DNA from: Bacteroidota bacterium
GTDB taxonomy: Bacteria; Bacteroidota; Bacteroidia; Flavobacteriales; Weeksellaceae
DNA length: 6,872 bases
Reading direction: 5' to 3'
Assembly: GCA_018266965.1 (NCBI GenBank)
Contig: JAFDZJ010000098.1
Location: 1-6,872, forward strand
The notes beneath the pieces were generated by a model. The model did no database searches. It had not been told where the DNA came from and was given only the letters and a program-made list of their open reading frames with translations. This document shows positions 6,388-6,872 of this stretch, piece by piece (positions within the stretch are counted from its first letter, which is position 1; every line of letters starts with the position of its first letter). The position numbers were made by a program, and so were the translations under genes.

Positions 6388-6872
6388 TTGAGCTTTTTCA
6401 AGAAATTTGTCAATAAAATATTGAACCAACCCGATGAAACATCGGAGCAAAATTTGGTAAAACTAGGAGATCAGTTGAAAAACGCTGATTTGGATTACAA
6501 ATTTGCCCAATTGTTTACCCATTCCGGAGGTTTTTTCAATTATTGTTCGGACGAAGCGGAAGCACTACAAACCCTTAACCAAATAATAAAGATAGAAGGT
6601 ATAAACTCCTTGTATTGTTGGGACGAAGATTTGGTAAATTTCCTTAATGTTGTGAATGTTCCATACACCAAAGACCTTAGGACTAATAACAATGCCGCTT
6701 TTATTACTTGCGAATTTCTTATTGCTTATGATGGGAAAATTGTACTCTCCTATAACAATATACAACACTACGACTCCACAAGATTACCAGAAAAAATAAT
6801 CATCATGGCAAATGTTTCCCAAATTGTAAACAACCTTACCGATGCTATGACCAAAATAAAAAGAGCGGGAAA
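6388..6872 (+). CDS. LUD domain protein (LutC/YkgG-like), TTG start, 3' end missing
   Basis: 161 codons are visible before the window ends. The reading frame is closed upstream by TAA at 6370-6372 and has no ATG before codon 140, so TTG at 6388 is the likely start. It gives MSFFKKFVNKIL, which resembles the opening MSLFKKIF I recall for Bacteroidota relatives. Family-like segments are YKFAQLFTHSGGFFNYC at 37-53, NNAAFITCEFLIAYDGKIVLS at 101-121, and LPEKIIIMANVSQIVNNL at 133-150, the last typical of the LUD fold's central sheet. LUD proteins include the LutB/LutC lactate utilisation subunits, but this short stand-alone Bacteroidota form, commonly found next to ftsH, has no settled role that I know. 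No iron-sulfur motif is visible. About 35-40 residues are probably lost off the edge. It has its own promoter and is separated from ftsH by a terminator. Confidence 0.85.
   Translation, partial: MSFFKKFVNKILNQPDETSEQNLVKLGDQLKNADLDYKFAQLFTHSGGFFNYCSDEAEALQTLNQIIKIEGINSLYCWDEDLVNFLNVVNVPYTKDLRTNNNAAFITCEFLIAYDGKIVLSYNNIQHYDSTRLPEKIIIMANVSQIVNNLTDAMTKIKRAG

Noticed and set aside
1..6872. Search for CRISPR arrays, insertion sequences, tRNA genes, attachment sites or a novel system.
   Set aside because: No direct repeats with spacers, transposase-like proteins, tRNA-like folds or unexplained coding capacity were seen. All genes fall in known housekeeping families.

Overview
The window looks like an ordinary chromosomal stretch from an AT-rich member of the Bacteroidota, most likely Flavobacteriia or a close relative. 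The grounds are a DUF4296 lipoprotein next to a DPM1-like mannosyltransferase, the order rsfS-ftsH-LUD protein, the lack of clear Shine-Dalgarno sequences, and -7 elements of the Bacteroidota type (TAnnTTTG) in front of two genes. Genus cannot be judged from the sequence alone.

Layout. Bases 1-3069 carry a tightly packed plus-strand cluster: the 3' part of a polyprenol-phosphate mannose synthase-like glycosyltransferase, a small DUF4296 lipoprotein, tgt (tRNA-guanine transglycosylase, queuosine pathway) and an LptF/LptG-family permease. The first three genes overlap at ATGA and TAATG junctions, and the fourth starts 21 bases after tgt, so they are probably one transcript. This transcript seems to end at a small hairpin with a T-run (3076-3101) that lies inside the 3' coding end of the convergent gene birA. 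birA (3063-3776, minus) encodes a biotin-protein ligase without a DNA-binding domain, and its last bases overlap the permease gene tail to tail.

Between birA and rsfS an 87-base divergent region holds two overlapping candidate promoters and a perfect 12-base palindrome. rsfS (ribosome silencing factor) and ftsH (membrane AAA+ zinc protease) follow on the plus strand, 34 bases apart, and a strong intrinsic terminator closes this unit at 6283-6320. A new promoter then drives a LUD-domain gene, which probably starts with TTG and runs off the end of the window.

Together the genes serve housekeeping roles: envelope glycolipid and LPS handling, tRNA modification, biotin attachment, ribosome hibernation and membrane protein quality control. 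No mobile element, CRISPR array, RNA gene or defence-like system was seen, and no new system is claimed. The most notable observations are that Tgt lacks the three cysteines of the usual zinc site, that a terminator is embedded in an opposing gene, and that the birA/rsfS promoters overlap. No stretch longer than about 125 bases is without a gene.
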